Source: Quercus robur
Lineage: Eukaryota; Streptophyta; Magnoliopsida; Fagales; Fagaceae
Assembly (NCBI RefSeq): GCF_932294415.1
Contig: NC_065543.1
Span: 43,732,277-43,796,276 of the forward strand
Direction: 5' to 3'
DNA: 64,000 bases
A program made the translations under genes and the position numbers. The notes below the pieces were generated by a model. It saw nothing but the letters and a program-made list of their open reading frames with translations, did no database searches and had not been told where the DNA came from. Positions 63,853-64,000 of the stretch are shown one piece after another; positions within the stretch are counted from its first letter, which is position 1; each line of letters opens with the position of its first letter.

Positions 63853-64000
63853 TAATGACCCAGCTATTATGCCAGATTAATGCCTCGATACTGGTTTAAT
63901 AACTACACTAATACTATAATACAAATTTTTTTCCTCCATTGGCTATTTTTTAATTTAAAAAAAAAAAAATTCAGAATAATCCCCCTAGGCCCTATAGTGT

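Overview
This is a nuclear genome segment from a woody dicot. The evidence is AT-rich DNA, GT-AG introns, proteins that align along their length with angiosperm nuclear families, and a dense scatter of L1- and RTE-type LINE fragments, small hAT-like and Harbinger-like MITEs and microsatellites. A Fagales/Fagaceae-type tree (oak or chestnut-like) is my inference from repeat style and protein character; nothing here proves the species. I see no bacterial, plastid or viral block, no CRISPR array, no rRNA and no convincing tRNA gene.

Layout. 1-4334: gene-poor flank with a candidate Helitron terminus (671-703), a hAT-like non-autonomous element with a nested MITE (1039-1889), another MITE (2981-3225), then the upstream region of the first gene. 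4335-22287 (+): MOS14/transportin-SR-like nuclear import receptor; 27 coding exons can be joined in frame to 960 codons, with LINE, RTE and MITE debris in its introns. 24148-27581 (+): an AGC-family S6 kinase-like protein, six exons, 506 aa. 27990-28865: RTE LINE remnant with a SINE-like repeat. 30799-31206 (+): a one-exon 135-aa plant protein of unknown function. 31666 to about 35030 (-): a 5'-truncated L1-type LINE with a long readable reverse transcriptase and a few in-frame stops. 38656-40661 (-): a MYB1R1/MYBS-type SHAQKYF MYB repressor-like factor, three exons, 311 aa. 41-51.6 kb: AT-rich intergenic DNA with a MITE and a LINE RNase H remnant. 51644-60590 (-): pTAC2, a plastid PPR-SMR protein, four exons, 868 aa, whose third intron (5.6 kb) carries an RTE LINE, a tandem duplication of about 613 bp, a three-copy 0.25-kb block and a partial copy of exon 3. 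60.6-64 kb: intergenic DNA with two MITEs.

The five genes are not a pathway or operon. They are independent plant genes: nuclear import of SR splicing factors, TOR-linked kinase signalling, an unknown small protein, a stress or sugar-type MYB regulator, and plastid transcription. I did not find a convincing undescribed system. The most interesting material is structural: the rearranged pTAC2 intron with a partial exon copy, the uncharacterised 135-aa protein, the divergent S6 kinase, and transposable elements with readable target-site duplications.
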